From Actinomycetes bacterium (GTDB lineage: Bacteria; Actinomycetota; Thermoleophilia; RBG-16-64-13): a stretch of 34,608 bases of DNA. Under the pieces are notes generated by a model. It was not told the origin of the DNA, made no database searches, and saw only the letters and a list, made by a program, of their open reading frames with translations. The position numbers and the translations under genes are program-made. Below are positions 9,423-16,579 of the stretch, one piece after another; positions within the stretch are counted from its first letter, which is position 1; every line of letters begins with the position of its first letter. Where the stretch lies: positions 1-34,608 of the forward strand of contig JAGXFV010000006.1 of assembly GCA_024637095.1 (NCBI GenBank), read 5' to 3'.

Positions 9423-9823
9423 CCTGCTCTACCGAAGTCGTCCTCGAGCCGCTCGATATCGTCCTCCCCGAAGTAATCCCCCCGCTGGACTTCGATGAAG
9501 ACCAGGTGCGAGTCCCCGGGATTAGCCATGCGATGCGCAGCTCCGCGCGGGATATCGAAGGACTCTCCCTCCAGCAACTCGAAGTCCTCGCCATCTCTGG
9601 TCACGACGCCTCGGCCCGAGACCACCACCCAGTGCTCGGCCCGTTGTTGATGCCGCTGGAGGCTGAGCCGCTTGCCCGGACGGACCACGATCCGCTTGAC
9701 CTTGTGGTCGGGTTCGTCCGAGAGCACCTCGTAGTGACCCCAGGGGCGTTCCGACCCCTCGCCCAACTCGTGCGACAACTTGGGTTCCTCCTCCAACCGC
9801 GACCTCGCCCGCATGGGAGGCAC
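9419..9823 (-). CDS. Cupin-type mannose-6-phosphate isomerase
   Basis: A 134-residue single-cupin protein like the C-terminal domain of AlgA (type II phosphomannose isomerase), which converts fructose-6-P and mannose-6-P. Marks: RPWGHYEVL near residue 26, VKRIVVRPGKRLSLQRHQQRAEHWVVVSG (cupin motif 1 with His/His/Glu-type metal ligands), and SFDIPRGAAHRMANPG (motif 2 with a His ligand). The closing EVQRGDYFGEDDIERLEDDFGR matches the usual end of the family. I chose the GTG at 9823 because AGGGAGG lies 4-5 nt before it; an ATG at 9814 is an alternative. First gene of the operon, overlapping manC. The region upstream holds the 16-bp tandem repeats. Confidence 0.92.
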   Translation of the reverse strand: MPPMRARSRLEEEPKLSHELGEGSERPWGHYEVLSDEPDHKVKRIVVRPGKRLSLQRHQQRAEHWVVVSGRGVVTRDGEDFELLEGESFDIPRGAAHRMANPGDSHLVFIEVQRGDYFGEDDIERLEDDFGRAG

Positions 9824-9841
9824 TTTGCCTCCCTGAGGATC

Positions 9842-9847
9842 ATCCTA
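9842..9847 (-). promoter_or_regulatory. Possible -10 box of the GDP-mannose operon
   Basis: TAGGAT on the minus strand, 18 bp before the first gene. No clear -35 is seen, because the 16-bp repeat array occupies that position. Confidence 0.25.
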
Positions 9848-9852
9848 ACAAA

Positions 9853-9932
9853 GGGATCGTCTAGCCCCGCGGCCGTTTGGGTCCAGGACTGTCTAGGCCC
9901 GGGATCGTCTGGGCCCGGGATCGTTTGGGTTC
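9853..9932. repeat. Five tandem 16-bp units in a divergent intergenic region
   Basis: Units at 9853-9868, 9869-9884, 9885-9900, 9901-9916 and 9917-9932, with consensus about GGGATCGTCTGGGCCC. Each starts with G/A-rich GGGATCGT and ends in GG-CCC; the second unit is the most diverged. The array lies between the minus-strand GDP-mannose operon and the plus-strand sugar dehydrogenase. A 16-bp period is not a multiple of three, so it is not coding. It could be a repeated operator or a slippage product. Confidence 0.8.
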
Positions 9933-10000
9933 GGCGCTCCCCGGCGACGTTCCAGGGGATGAAACCGCTTGCCCAAACTGCCGCCGGGCACACTCGACGT

Positions 10001-11164
10001 ATGCGATTCGGAATCGGCCTATTGACGATCCTGCTTGCGCTGGGCTTGGCGGGATGCCAGGAGCAGGAGAACCCCACGGGGGCCACCCGCGAGAATGCGA
10101 CATCAGAATCCACGCCCAGCGACTCGAAGGGCGCAGCCGCCCGGGAGGCCGCGTCCGAGGACGACCTGGTAGTAGACACGGTGACCACCGGCCTGAACGT
10201 CCCCTGGGAGATGCGGTTTTTGCCGACGGGGGACCTGCTCGTCACCGAACGCACAGGCCGCGTCCTGAGAATCGCCCTGCCCGGAGGGGAACAGGTGCCG
10301 GTGGGACAGATCGATGTAACCGCCGTCGGAGAATCAGGCTTGCTGGGCTTTGACTTGGACCCGGAATTCCCCGACCAGCCGTATGTCTACGCGGCCTACA
10401 CCTACTCGAATCGCGGTTCGACGGCCAACCGACTGAGCCGCTTCACCCTAGAAGAGGACAGCCTCGGCGAAGAAAAGGTTCTCCTGGACGGGATCCCGGC
10501 GGCCCGGATCCATGACGGCAGCCGGGTGGCCTTCGGTCCCGACGGCTACCTGTGGATGACCATGGGCGAGGGCGGGCGGTCCAGCCTGGCACAGGACCGA
10601 GCCTCCCTGGCCGGGAAGGTGCTGCGGGTCGACAGAGAGGGCCGGCCCGCCCCGGAGAATCCGTTTGGCACATCCGTCTTCACGTGGGGACACCGCAACC
10701 CACAGGGGCTCGCCTTTCATCCCCAAACCGGGCAGGCTTTCGTCACCGAACACGGTCCCAGCGAGAACGACGAGATCAACGGGCTTGTCGCCGGGGAGAA
10801 CTACGGCTGGCCCCTGGTCGGAGGAGTCACCGGGGCCGAGGAATTCCACGACCCCATCTACACCTGGACGCCCACCATCGCCCCCGCGGACGCCTCCTTC
10901 TATACCAGCGACCTGATTCCCGGCTGGCAGGGATCCTTCCTGTTCGTCACGCTCAAAGAGCAGGACCTAAGACGCCTGGAACCGGCGGACGAGCAGTTCA
11001 CCGGAGTGAGCGACGAGCAGGTGCTCTTCGATGGGTCCTTTGGCAGGCTCCGGGCTCTCGCCGTGGACGAGCAGGGGACGCTCTACTTGGCCACCAGCAA
11101 CCGCGACGGCCGCGGGAATCCCACCTCAGACGACGACCGCATTCTTCGGGTGCGACCGAAGTAG
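10001..11164 (+). CDS. PQQ-type soluble sugar dehydrogenase family lipoprotein
   Basis: A 387-residue exported protein. It opens with a short basic n-region (MRFG), a hydrophobic core and the lipobox LAGC, followed by an acidic, Ser/Thr-rich tether (residues about 20-55), so it should be a lipid-anchored extracytoplasmic protein. The rest is a six-bladed beta-propeller of the glucose/sorbosone dehydrogenase family: LNVPWEMRFLPTGDLLVTERTGRV, GLLGFDLDPEFPDQPYVYAAYTY, SRVAFGPDGYLWMTMGEGG, GHRNPQGLAFHPQTG, TEHGPSENDEIN and GENYGWP are classic. Known members use PQQ and calcium to oxidise sugars, but many family members have unknown substrates. An in-frame ATG at 9959 is an alternative start (401 residues); neither has a well-spaced ribosome site. 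Lone gene, divergent from the GDP-mannose operon. Confidence 0.9.
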   Translation: MRFGIGLLTILLALGLAGCQEQENPTGATRENATSESTPSDSKGAAAREAASEDDLVVDTVTTGLNVPWEMRFLPTGDLLVTERTGRVLRIALPGGEQVPVGQIDVTAVGESGLLGFDLDPEFPDQPYVYAAYTYSNRGSTANRLSRFTLEEDSLGEEKVLLDGIPAARIHDGSRVAFGPDGYLWMTMGEGGRSSLAQDRASLAGKVLRVDREGRPAPENPFGTSVFTWGHRNPQGLAFHPQTGQAFVTEHGPSENDEINGLVAGENYGWPLVGGVTGAEEFHDPIYTWTPTIAPADASFYTSDLIPGWQGSFLFVTLKEQDLRRLEPADEQFTGVSDEQVLFDGSFGRLRALAVDEQGTLYLATSNRDGRGNPTSDDDRILRVRPK

Positions 11165-11230
11165 CCTGCCAAGCAGGCAGGTCCGTGCGTAGGGTGGGCG
11201 AAAACAGGAGCCAGAAACGAAGAAAACAGG

Positions 11231-11255
11231 GGGCCAGGAACCAAGAAAGGCCCCG
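11231..11255 (-). terminator. Possible terminator after tRNA-Asn
   Basis: A 6-bp GGGGCC/GGCCCC stem with a 13-nt loop, followed on the minus strand by CTGTTTTCTTCG. The loop is long and the stem short, so it is only a candidate. Confidence 0.35.
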
Positions 11256-11291
11256 ACGAAGATGCCGGAGCCAGTCTGCAATCCAATCAGG

Positions 11292-11364
11292 CTCCTCGGG
11301 CAGGACTCGAACCTGCAACACCCTGGTTAACAGCCAGGTGCTCTACCAATTGAGCTACCGAGGA
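11292..11364 (-). tRNA. tRNA-Asn (GTT)
   Basis: A complete cloverleaf: acceptor TCCTCGG/CCGAGGA, D arm GCTC...GAGC, anticodon stem around CTGTTAA (anticodon at 11329-11331), T arm GCAGG-TTCGAGT-CCTGC, and discriminator G. CCA is not encoded. It lies downstream of the lexA operon on the same strand, 73 bp after the last gene. Confidence 0.95.
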
Positions 11365-11437
11365 ACGTCAGATCGGCGGGTAGTATAGCCGAAGCGCTTG
11401 GGCTTGCAAAGCGGTCCGGCAGCGCCTCGAAACACTG

Positions 11438-11716
11438 CTAGGCAGCCGATTCCCCCAGCACCATGCGCTCGACCTCCGCACCGCACTCGGGGCACTGGAG
11501 GAGCGCTCCCTGGGCAGGCGAGCGCTGCTCGATCAACGGTGTTCCGCAGGCGAAACAGGGGGATCCACCCCCGAGGCCACGCAGAAACGCCGCGAGAGAC
11601 GGGGACTGCAAATGCCCGCAGGAGCTTTCCGAAACCGGCGTCAATTGCCGCTTTTCCTTGCCTCCGCCCGGCGGGTCACACTCAGCGGCGAGGGTCAAAG
11701 CCTGTTCGATCACCAT
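11438..11716 (-). CDS. Small zinc-ribbon-like protein co-transcribed with lexA
   Basis: A 92-residue protein of unknown function. The C-terminal part has CFACGTPL (two cysteines spaced C-x2-C) and, about 20 residues later, CPECGAEVE (C-x2-C), the layout of a rubredoxin-type zinc ribbon. An additional Cys near residue 13 and another near 33 sit in a Gly/Pro/Ser-rich N-terminal region. The start ATG at 11716 overlaps the lexA stop by 4 bp (ATGA), so it is translationally coupled to lexA and should be induced with it in the SOS response. That would suggest a role around DNA damage, but nothing in the protein proves it. I do not recognise a named family. Confidence 0.65.
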   Translation of the reverse strand: MVIEQALTLAAECDPPGGGKEKRQLTPVSESSCGHLQSPSLAAFLRGLGGGSPCFACGTPLIEQRSPAQGALLQCPECGAEVERMVLGESAA

Positions 11717-12336
11717 CAGAGCCTCCTCATGACGCCCACCACGCGTCCCACCACGGTCGCGTCCCGAACCAGAATCGGTTCGAATGCGGGATTCTCGGGT
11801 TGCAGCCGAATATGTCCGTCCTCTTTGAAGAACCGCTTAAGGGTGGCCTCCTCTTCGCCGAGCAGGGCCACCACGATGTCGCCGTTGTCGGCTCCATCTT
11901 GCCGCCGAACGATCACCACGTCGCCGTCCAGAATGCCGGCCCCGATCATGGACGTGCCCCGCACGCGGAGCGCGAAGCAGTCCTCGTCCTTGGACATGAA
12001 CTCGGGAGTGGATAGATACTCCTCGATGTTCTCCTCCGCGAGCAGCGGTTCCCCGGCGGCCACGCGGCCGACCAGGGGCACCAGGCGCCCTGCCGCGTCT
12101 TGGGAGGAACGCGAAGAGCCAGACCCCGTCTCCACCAGTTCGAGCGCCCGCCTCTTGCCGACTCCCCGACGCAGGTAGCCCTTCCGTTCCAGGGTGGCCA
12201 GTTGGTTGTGCACCGAAGCCGGCGAAGTCAGACCGACGGCCTCGCCGATCTCGCGCACGGTGGGAGGGTATCCGTGTCGGCCGACGTACCGCCGGATGAA
12301 GTTGACTATCGCCCTCTGCCTATCGCTCAAATCCAT
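11716..12336 (-). CDS. lexA: LexA repressor
   Basis: The 206-residue SOS master repressor. The N-terminal winged helix covers residues about 1-68 (LSDRQRAIVNFI, GYPPTVREIGEAVGLTSPASVHNQLATLERKGYL). The S24 self-cleavage domain has the Ala94-Gly95 cleavage site in VAAGEP, catalytic Ser129 (GTSMIGAGILDGD) and Lys167 (EEEATLKRFF). The ATG at 12336 is the best start because GGAGGAG lies 7 nt upstream; a GTG at 12351 would place the ribosome site inside the gene. Two operator-like boxes upstream (12355-12368 and 12379-12392) indicate self-repression. Forms an operon with the small zinc-ribbon gene, overlapping it by 4 bp. Confidence 0.97.
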   Translation of the reverse strand: MDLSDRQRAIVNFIRRYVGRHGYPPTVREIGEAVGLTSPASVHNQLATLERKGYLRRGVGKRRALELVETGSGSSRSSQDAAGRLVPLVGRVAAGEPLLAEENIEEYLSTPEFMSKDEDCFALRVRGTSMIGAGILDGDVVIVRRQDGADNGDIVVALLGEEEATLKRFFKEDGHIRLQPENPAFEPILVRDATVVGRVVGVMRRL

Positions 12337-12354
12337 GCCCAGCTCCTCCACTAC

Positions 12355-12368
12355 CGAACTTATGTTCG
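12355..12368. promoter_or_regulatory. LexA operator (SOS box), perfect
   Basis: CGAACTTATGTTCG is a perfect CGAAC-N4-GTTCG palindrome, the SOS box of Gram-positive bacteria including Actinobacteria, 19 bp before the lexA start. Confidence 0.92.
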
Positions 12369-12373
12369 TAATC

Positions 12374-12379
12374 AGTATA
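12374..12379 (-). promoter_or_regulatory. lexA promoter -10 box
   Basis: TATACT on the minus strand lies between the two SOS boxes, so LexA binding would block it. The -35 is weak (17 bp upstream there is no clear TTGACA). Confidence 0.6.
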
Positions 12380-12392
12380 GAACAAACGTTTG
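12379..12392. promoter_or_regulatory. Second, degenerate SOS box
   Basis: AGAACAAACGTTTG matches CGAAC-N4-GTTCG at 8 of 10 defined positions and is centred 24 bp from the perfect box, touching the -10. Confidence 0.55.
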
Positions 12393-12549
12393 GTTGAGGC
12401 TACCGAACCAGAGTAGCAGCGCCGCCGGACAGAACCGGAAATCCCCGCACAAGCAGGCGCTTGTTCGGGCGGGCTTCACAGGGATCCGCAGCTGTCGGGG
12501 AAGTTGCAGGGGTCGGGGCCATCCTCTATACTCTGCGCGCAAGCAGCAG

Positions 12550-12636
12550 GTCCGAGTGGCGGAACTGGCAGACGCGCTAGGTTGAGGGCCTAGTGAGCCT
12601 TATAAGCTCGTGGGGGTTCAAATCCCCCCTCGGACA
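12550..12636 (+). tRNA. tRNA-Leu (GAG)
   Basis: An 87-nt type II tRNA: acceptor GTCCGAG/CTCGGAC, anticodon stem CTAGG/CCTAG with loop TTGAGGG (anticodon GAG at 12584-12586), a long variable arm, T arm GGGGG-TTCAAAT-CCCCC, and discriminator A. CCA is not encoded. Confidence 0.95.
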
Positions 12637-12646
12637 TCGGTTATGG

Positions 12647-12664
12647 CGGGCCGCAATCGGCCCG
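12647..12664 (+). terminator. Terminator after tRNA-Leu
   Basis: A 7-bp stem CGGGCCG/CGGCCCG with a CAAT loop, followed by TTTCTCGTTT on the plus strand, 10 bp after the tRNA gene. Confidence 0.6.
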
Positions 12665-12696
12665 TTTCTCGTTTCTGCCCATCCGCTCGAACCCGA

Positions 12697-14142
12697 CTAT
12701 TGGGACGCGACTGCCGACCCGAGGATGGCACTCGCGGCTCGATCCGCGCTGGCAATGCAGTCGGGAATGCCGATGCCCCAATACGAACCGCCGGCGAGGT
12801 GCACGCCCGGCACCGCCTCCAGCCTGCGCTCGACCGATTCAACCCGCTGCCGATGGCCCACGTTGTACTGCGGCATGGCCTGCTCCCAGCGGTAAAGCCG
12901 CTTCACCACCGGGTTGCGGGCTCCGAGGAGCCCGCTCACCTCCCGCTCCACAGCGGCCAGCAGGGACTCGTCATCTTCGCGCAGGAGCTCCGGGGCCTTG
13001 GTCCCCCCCACGAAGGCGCGCACGAGCACGTGGCCTTCCGGCGCGCGTCCAGGGAATTTGGAAGAGCTCCAGGTGATGCCCATTATCTGCCTGCCTTCCG
13101 AACGGGGAATGACCAGGCCAAACCCGACGAGCGGGTGAGCCACGTCCGCCCGAGCAAAGCCCAGGCTGACCGTGGCCGCGTCCACGAACTCAATTTGCTC
13201 GAGCTCAGTGGCGGCGTGCGGAACCAGCCCCCGAAGCAGGCCGGCCGCCTCGAAGGCTGGAACCGCCAGCACCACCTCGTCGAAGGCTTCCTGCGAGGCG
13301 CCGTCCCCGGTCTCGGGCGAGCTGTAGCCGAGCGTGTAGGGCGGGCCGCCCGCGGCCGTGCGTTCCAGGCTCTGGACCACCGCACCGCGGCGGACCGTGC
13401 CCCGAGGCATCCCTTCTTCCAGCGCGATGATGAACTGATCCAGGCCGGGTTGCAGGGTGACGAAGGCGCTCCGAGCGGCGGCCGGCTTCGACCTGGTCTT
13501 GCGCCGCGCACTCAACATGGCCAGCACCAGCGAGCGGTGTTCGTCCTCCATGGTCTTGAAGCGGGGGAAGGTGCTCATCAGGCTGAGGCGGTCGGGGTCC
13601 CCTGCGTGCACGCCCGCGACCAGCGGTTCGGCAATGCGCTCTAGGGCTTCTTCTCCCAAGCGTCGGCGCACGAAATCGCCCAAGGTCTCGTCGGCCGTGC
13701 CACCTCGCGGCAGAACGAGGTCGAGACCCATGCGTAGCTTCCCCGGCCAGGAGAGCAGATGTGTTCTGGCTAGGGGCATGAACTTGGTGGGGACCATCAG
13801 CATGACCCCGTCGGGCAGGGCGTGGGGAACGCCTCCTTTGAGCACGTAGGTCTTTCCCCCGCCCATGGTCCTGGTGCCGGTAACCGCCCGCTCTAGACCG
13901 AGTTCGGAGGCCAGACGCAGACCCCAGGGCTTCTGCGAGACAAAGCAGTCCGGGCCGCCCTCGATCAAGAAGCCTTCCTCACGGCTGGTGGCGATGTGCC
14001 CCCCCAGACGCTGCTCCCGCTCGAAGAGGCGCACGTCGAGTTCGACGCCGGCCCGGCGGGATCTCTCCAACAAGAAGTGGGCGGTTGCGAGACCGGCGAT
14101 CCCGCCGCCGACCACGGCAATCTTGCGGGGTGAGTGAGTCAT
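12697..14142 (-). CDS. hemY: Protoporphyrinogen/coproporphyrinogen oxidase (HemY), second tandem copy
   Basis: A 481-residue FAD flavoprotein. It starts with the Rossmann motif VVGGGIAGLATAHFLL (residues about 10-25) and continues with LFEREQRLGGHIAT, EGGPDCFVSQKPWGLRLASELGL, VPTKFMPL, DETLGDFVRRRLGEEALERIAEPLVAGVHAGDPDRLSLMSTFPRF and the closing LAGGSYWGIGIPDCIASADRAA. In known members it oxidises proto- or coproporphyrinogen with O2. In monoderm bacteria HemY homologues commonly act on coproporphyrinogen III (CgoX). The start at 14142 overlaps the stop of the first copy by 4 bp. Last gene of the hemE-hemH-hemY-hemY operon. The two copies are clearly homologous but well diverged (I estimate about half the residues identical by eye). 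Which one is the main oxidase is unknown. Confidence 0.93.
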   Translation of the reverse strand: MTHSPRKIAVVGGGIAGLATAHFLLERSRRAGVELDVRLFEREQRLGGHIATSREEGFLIEGGPDCFVSQKPWGLRLASELGLERAVTGTRTMGGGKTYVLKGGVPHALPDGVMLMVPTKFMPLARTHLLSWPGKLRMGLDLVLPRGGTADETLGDFVRRRLGEEALERIAEPLVAGVHAGDPDRLSLMSTFPRFKTMEDEHRSLVLAMLSARRKTRSKPAAARSAFVTLQPGLDQFIIALEEGMPRGTVRRGAVVQSLERTAAGGPPYTLGYSSPETGDGASQEAFDEVVLAVPAFEAAGLLRGLVPHAATELEQIEFVDAATVSLGFARADVAHPLVGFGLVIPRSEGRQIMGITWSSSKFPGRAPEGHVLVRAFVGGTKAPELLREDDESLLAAVEREVSGLLGARNPVVKRLYRWEQAMPQYNVGHRQRVESVERRLEAVPGVHLAGGSYWGIGIPDCIASADRAASAILGSAVASQ

Positions 14143-15614
14143 GCTCGTAGCTGAGTCACCAACTCCCGGGCCCGCTCGCGCCCGACACGCACGGTATCGG
14201 GAATGCCGGAGCCGTGATAGGCGCCTCCGGCCAGGACCAGTCCGGGCAGTTCCGCCAACGCTGCTTCCACGCGCTCGACCCGCGCACCGTGGCCCACCAC
14301 GTACTGGGGCATCGCCCGCTCCCAACGATAGGCCCGCGCCCATAGGGGCTCGGGCAGCCCTAGGATATCGGTCAGCTCGCGGGCTGCGATGCGCCTTAAT
14401 TCGTCCTGCGAAGGGACGTTTTCACCGGGAGGGACCCGAACGAAGCAACGCATCAACACGGTATCCGCCGGAGCGCGCTCGAAGAATTTGGTGGTCACCC
14501 AGGTGAAGGCCTTGATCCGCCTCGCCTCGCCCTTGGGAATCACCGTGCCGAAGCCGCCCGGCGAGATCGGCACGTCCTCCCTGCGATAGGCGAGAGTGAC
14601 CGTGGCCGAGGAGACGTAAGGCATCTCCCGCAGTTCCTCCGCGACACCCGGCGCCAGGCAGGCGAGGATCTCCGCCGTCACATGCGCCGGCGTTGCCAAG
14701 ATGACCGCGTCGGCCTGCTCCGGTCCACCTTCGGCTTTGGTCACCTCCCAGCGGCCGTCAGGGCCGCGGCCAATCCCCGTAACCTTCTGACCCAGCTCTA
14801 AGCGTTCGTCGCCCAGTCGCCGCGCAAGCTCCGCCACCAGTTCCTCGAGCCCGCTGCGTAACGTGACGAACATCGTCCGGGGGATCTGCCTGCGCGGCGC
14901 GCCCGAGCCGGTGCCCGAACCCGCATCGATCTCGGCCGCGGCGCGCTCCCGGGCCCGTCGAGCGGCCCGCATGCGCCGAAGCATTGCCAGGATCAGACTG
15001 CGCTCTTCCTGCTCCATCTGCAGAAAACGCGGAAAGGTGGAGGCAACGCTCATGGTCTCGGGATCGCCGCTGTGAATGCCGGCCACCAGAGGCTCGCCCA
15101 ATTTGTCCAGGGCCTCGTGGCCCAGACGCCGGCGTATGAAATCGCCCAAGGTCTCGTCGCCGGTGGTTTTTCGCTTGGGCAGGACCAGGTCGAGCGCCAT
15201 GCGGAACTTGCCCGGCCAGCTGAACAAGCTCGCGGTGATGAACGGGGTCACTTTGGTGGGCACCAGAAGGATCAAACCGTCGGGGAGCGGGTGGAGCTTT
15301 CCCTTCCACAGCACGTAGGTGCGGCGGTCGGCATCGTTCGTCGGGGCGAGCTGGTCGGCGAGGCCCAGGTCCTCTATCAACTGCACTCCCCAAGGCTTCT
15401 CGCTGACGATGCAATCGGGGCCCGCCTCGATCAGACAATCGTCCACCCGGTCGGTGCGGATGCTTCCGCCCACCCGGTCGGCGGCCTCGAGCAACCTGAC
15501 TTCAAGCTCCAACCCTTGCCGTTTCGCCTCCTCGGTCAACTCCCAGGCGGCGGCCAGGCCTCCGATTCCGCCGCCCACCACAATCACTCTCTTGACCTGC
15601 GAAGCCGATTCCAT
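14139..15614 (-). CDS. hemY: Protoporphyrinogen/coproporphyrinogen oxidase (HemY), first tandem copy
   Basis: A 491-residue paralogue of the next gene, same FAD-amine-oxidase fold. It has VVGGGIGGLAAAWEL at 12-26, EAADRVGGSIRTD, EAGPDCIVSEKPWGVQLIEDLGL, VPTKVTPF, DETLGDFIRRRLGHEALDKLGEPLVAGIHSGDPETMSVASTFPRF and the closing LAGGAYHGSGIPDTVRVGRERA. It carries an extra Arg/Ala-rich stretch (residues about 212-235) not shared in that form by its neighbour. Starts 6 bp after hemH. Two HemY genes in tandem in one operon are unusual: one may be specialised for proto- and one for coproporphyrinogen, or one may be a related tetrapyrrole desaturase. That is inference; the shared signature covers both. 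Confidence 0.93.
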   Translation of the reverse strand: MESASQVKRVIVVGGGIGGLAAAWELTEEAKRQGLELEVRLLEAADRVGGSIRTDRVDDCLIEAGPDCIVSEKPWGVQLIEDLGLADQLAPTNDADRRTYVLWKGKLHPLPDGLILLVPTKVTPFITASLFSWPGKFRMALDLVLPKRKTTGDETLGDFIRRRLGHEALDKLGEPLVAGIHSGDPETMSVASTFPRFLQMEQEERSLILAMLRRMRAARRARERAAAEIDAGSGTGSGAPRRQIPRTMFVTLRSGLEELVAELARRLGDERLELGQKVTGIGRGPDGRWEVTKAEGGPEQADAVILATPAHVTAEILACLAPGVAEELREMPYVSSATVTLAYRREDVPISPGGFGTVIPKGEARRIKAFTWVTTKFFERAPADTVLMRCFVRVPPGENVPSQDELRRIAARELTDILGLPEPLWARAYRWERAMPQYVVGHGARVERVEAALAELPGLVLAGGAYHGSGIPDTVRVGRERARELVTQLRA

Positions 15615-15620
15615 ATGGCT

Positions 15621-16577
15621 CTAAGTCTCCTCCGGGCCGGCAAGGACCGCATCTGCCAGCGCCGCTATGAATCGCGGGTGAGTCCCGACCGTGCCGGCGC
15701 GCGCAAACCCGACTCCCAATTCGCGCGCCCGCTGTTTGAACTCGATATCGAGATCATAGAGGGTCTCGAGATGCTCTGAGACGAACCCCAGGGGCGCCAC
15801 GACGATCCCTGCATGCCCCGCGTTCGCCAACTCCTCCAGCACCGACTCGGCGAAAGGGCCCATCCAACTGACACCGGGACGGGGCGCCGCGCTTTGAAAC
15901 GCCAGCCGGAACTTAGACACCCGCAACTTCTCGGCCAAGAGAGCCACCGTCTGCTCGAGGCGGGCACGGTAGACTTGGTCCTCCCGGCCGTCTCGCAACG
16001 GTAGGCTGTGGGCGGTAAAGAGCACAGGGGTTGATTTGGGAAGGCCGGCTTCCGCGCGGGCGCTCTCCACGCGATCGGCCACCGCCTCGAGGTATCCGGC
16101 AGCCGTGTGCCACCCGGAGACAAAAGCCTGCTCAAGGTCGTAACCGCCGCCCAGGAGGGCCGCCACTCGCTCGCGGTAGGCTCCGGTCGCCCCCTCAGAA
16201 CCATGGGAAGCCAGCACAGCAAAGCGCAGCCTCCCGCCCCAGTCCGCAGCTTCCCGCACAGCTTCTTCCAGAAAAGGCTCGGAGCTGCGCATGCCCAAGA
16301 AGATCCGGATCTCCATCGCGGCGCCCAACCGGCCGGGGATTTCGCCTCGGCGCCCGTCCAAGTCCTCCTGCAGGGCCGCCGCCTGCGCGCGGCTGTTCGC
16401 CACGAGCGGGGACCCGCCTCCAATCAGCCGGTAACGCTCCCGCGCGTTCCGCACCGCTTCGGCGGAAGGCCGGCGCGGGGCCATCACCCGGCCGAGGAAG
16501 GACTCCACCCCCTCCAGATCACGCGGGCCTCCATAACCAAGGAGAACGACCGCCAGACGTCGCCGGTCCGCGTCCAG
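15621..16577 (-). CDS. hemH: Ferrochelatase (proto- or coproporphyrin type)
   Basis: About 318 residues, inserting Fe2+ into the porphyrin. Conserved parts: LAVVLLGYGGPRDLEGVESFL near the start, RYRLIGGGSPL, FTAHSLPLRDG (metal-site His), FQSAAPRPGVSWMGP and GFVSEHLETLYDLD (catalytic Glu). The GVSWMGP segment and the hemE/hemY company fit the monoderm coproporphyrin ferrochelatase (CpfC) as well as HemH. The frame has no ATG, GTG or TTG between the hemE end and the conserved start. The only initiator with a good ribosome site (AAGGAG, 5 nt) is a CTG at 16577, giving normal length and a 2-bp gap to hemE. A longer frame reaching to 16811 would lie inside hemE and looks false. Start position less sure than identity. 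Confidence 0.92.
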   Translation of the reverse strand: MDADRRRLAVVLLGYGGPRDLEGVESFLGRVMAPRRPSAEAVRNARERYRLIGGGSPLVANSRAQAAALQEDLDGRRGEIPGRLGAAMEIRIFLGMRSSEPFLEEAVREAADWGGRLRFAVLASHGSEGATGAYRERVAALLGGGYDLEQAFVSGWHTAAGYLEAVADRVESARAEAGLPKSTPVLFTAHSLPLRDGREDQVYRARLEQTVALLAEKLRVSKFRLAFQSAAPRPGVSWMGPFAESVLEELANAGHAGIVVAPLGFVSEHLETLYDLDIEFKQRARELGVGFARAGTVGTHPRFIAALADAVLAGPEET

Positions 16578-16579
16578 CC

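Noticed and set aside
9506..11164. A longer start for the sugar dehydrogenase (552 residues)
   Set aside because: The extra part is antisense to the cupin gene and crosses the 16-bp repeats; the lipoprotein signal peptide begins at 10001.
11164..11178. Terminator at the end of the sugar dehydrogenase gene
   Set aside because: Only a 6-bp GCCTGC/GCAGGC stem overlapping the stop codon, with no T-run on the plus strand.
12697..14343. Extended N-terminus of the second hemY copy
   Set aside because: The extra 67 residues are a shadow of the preceding hemY; the conserved FAD motif begins just after the ATG at 14142.
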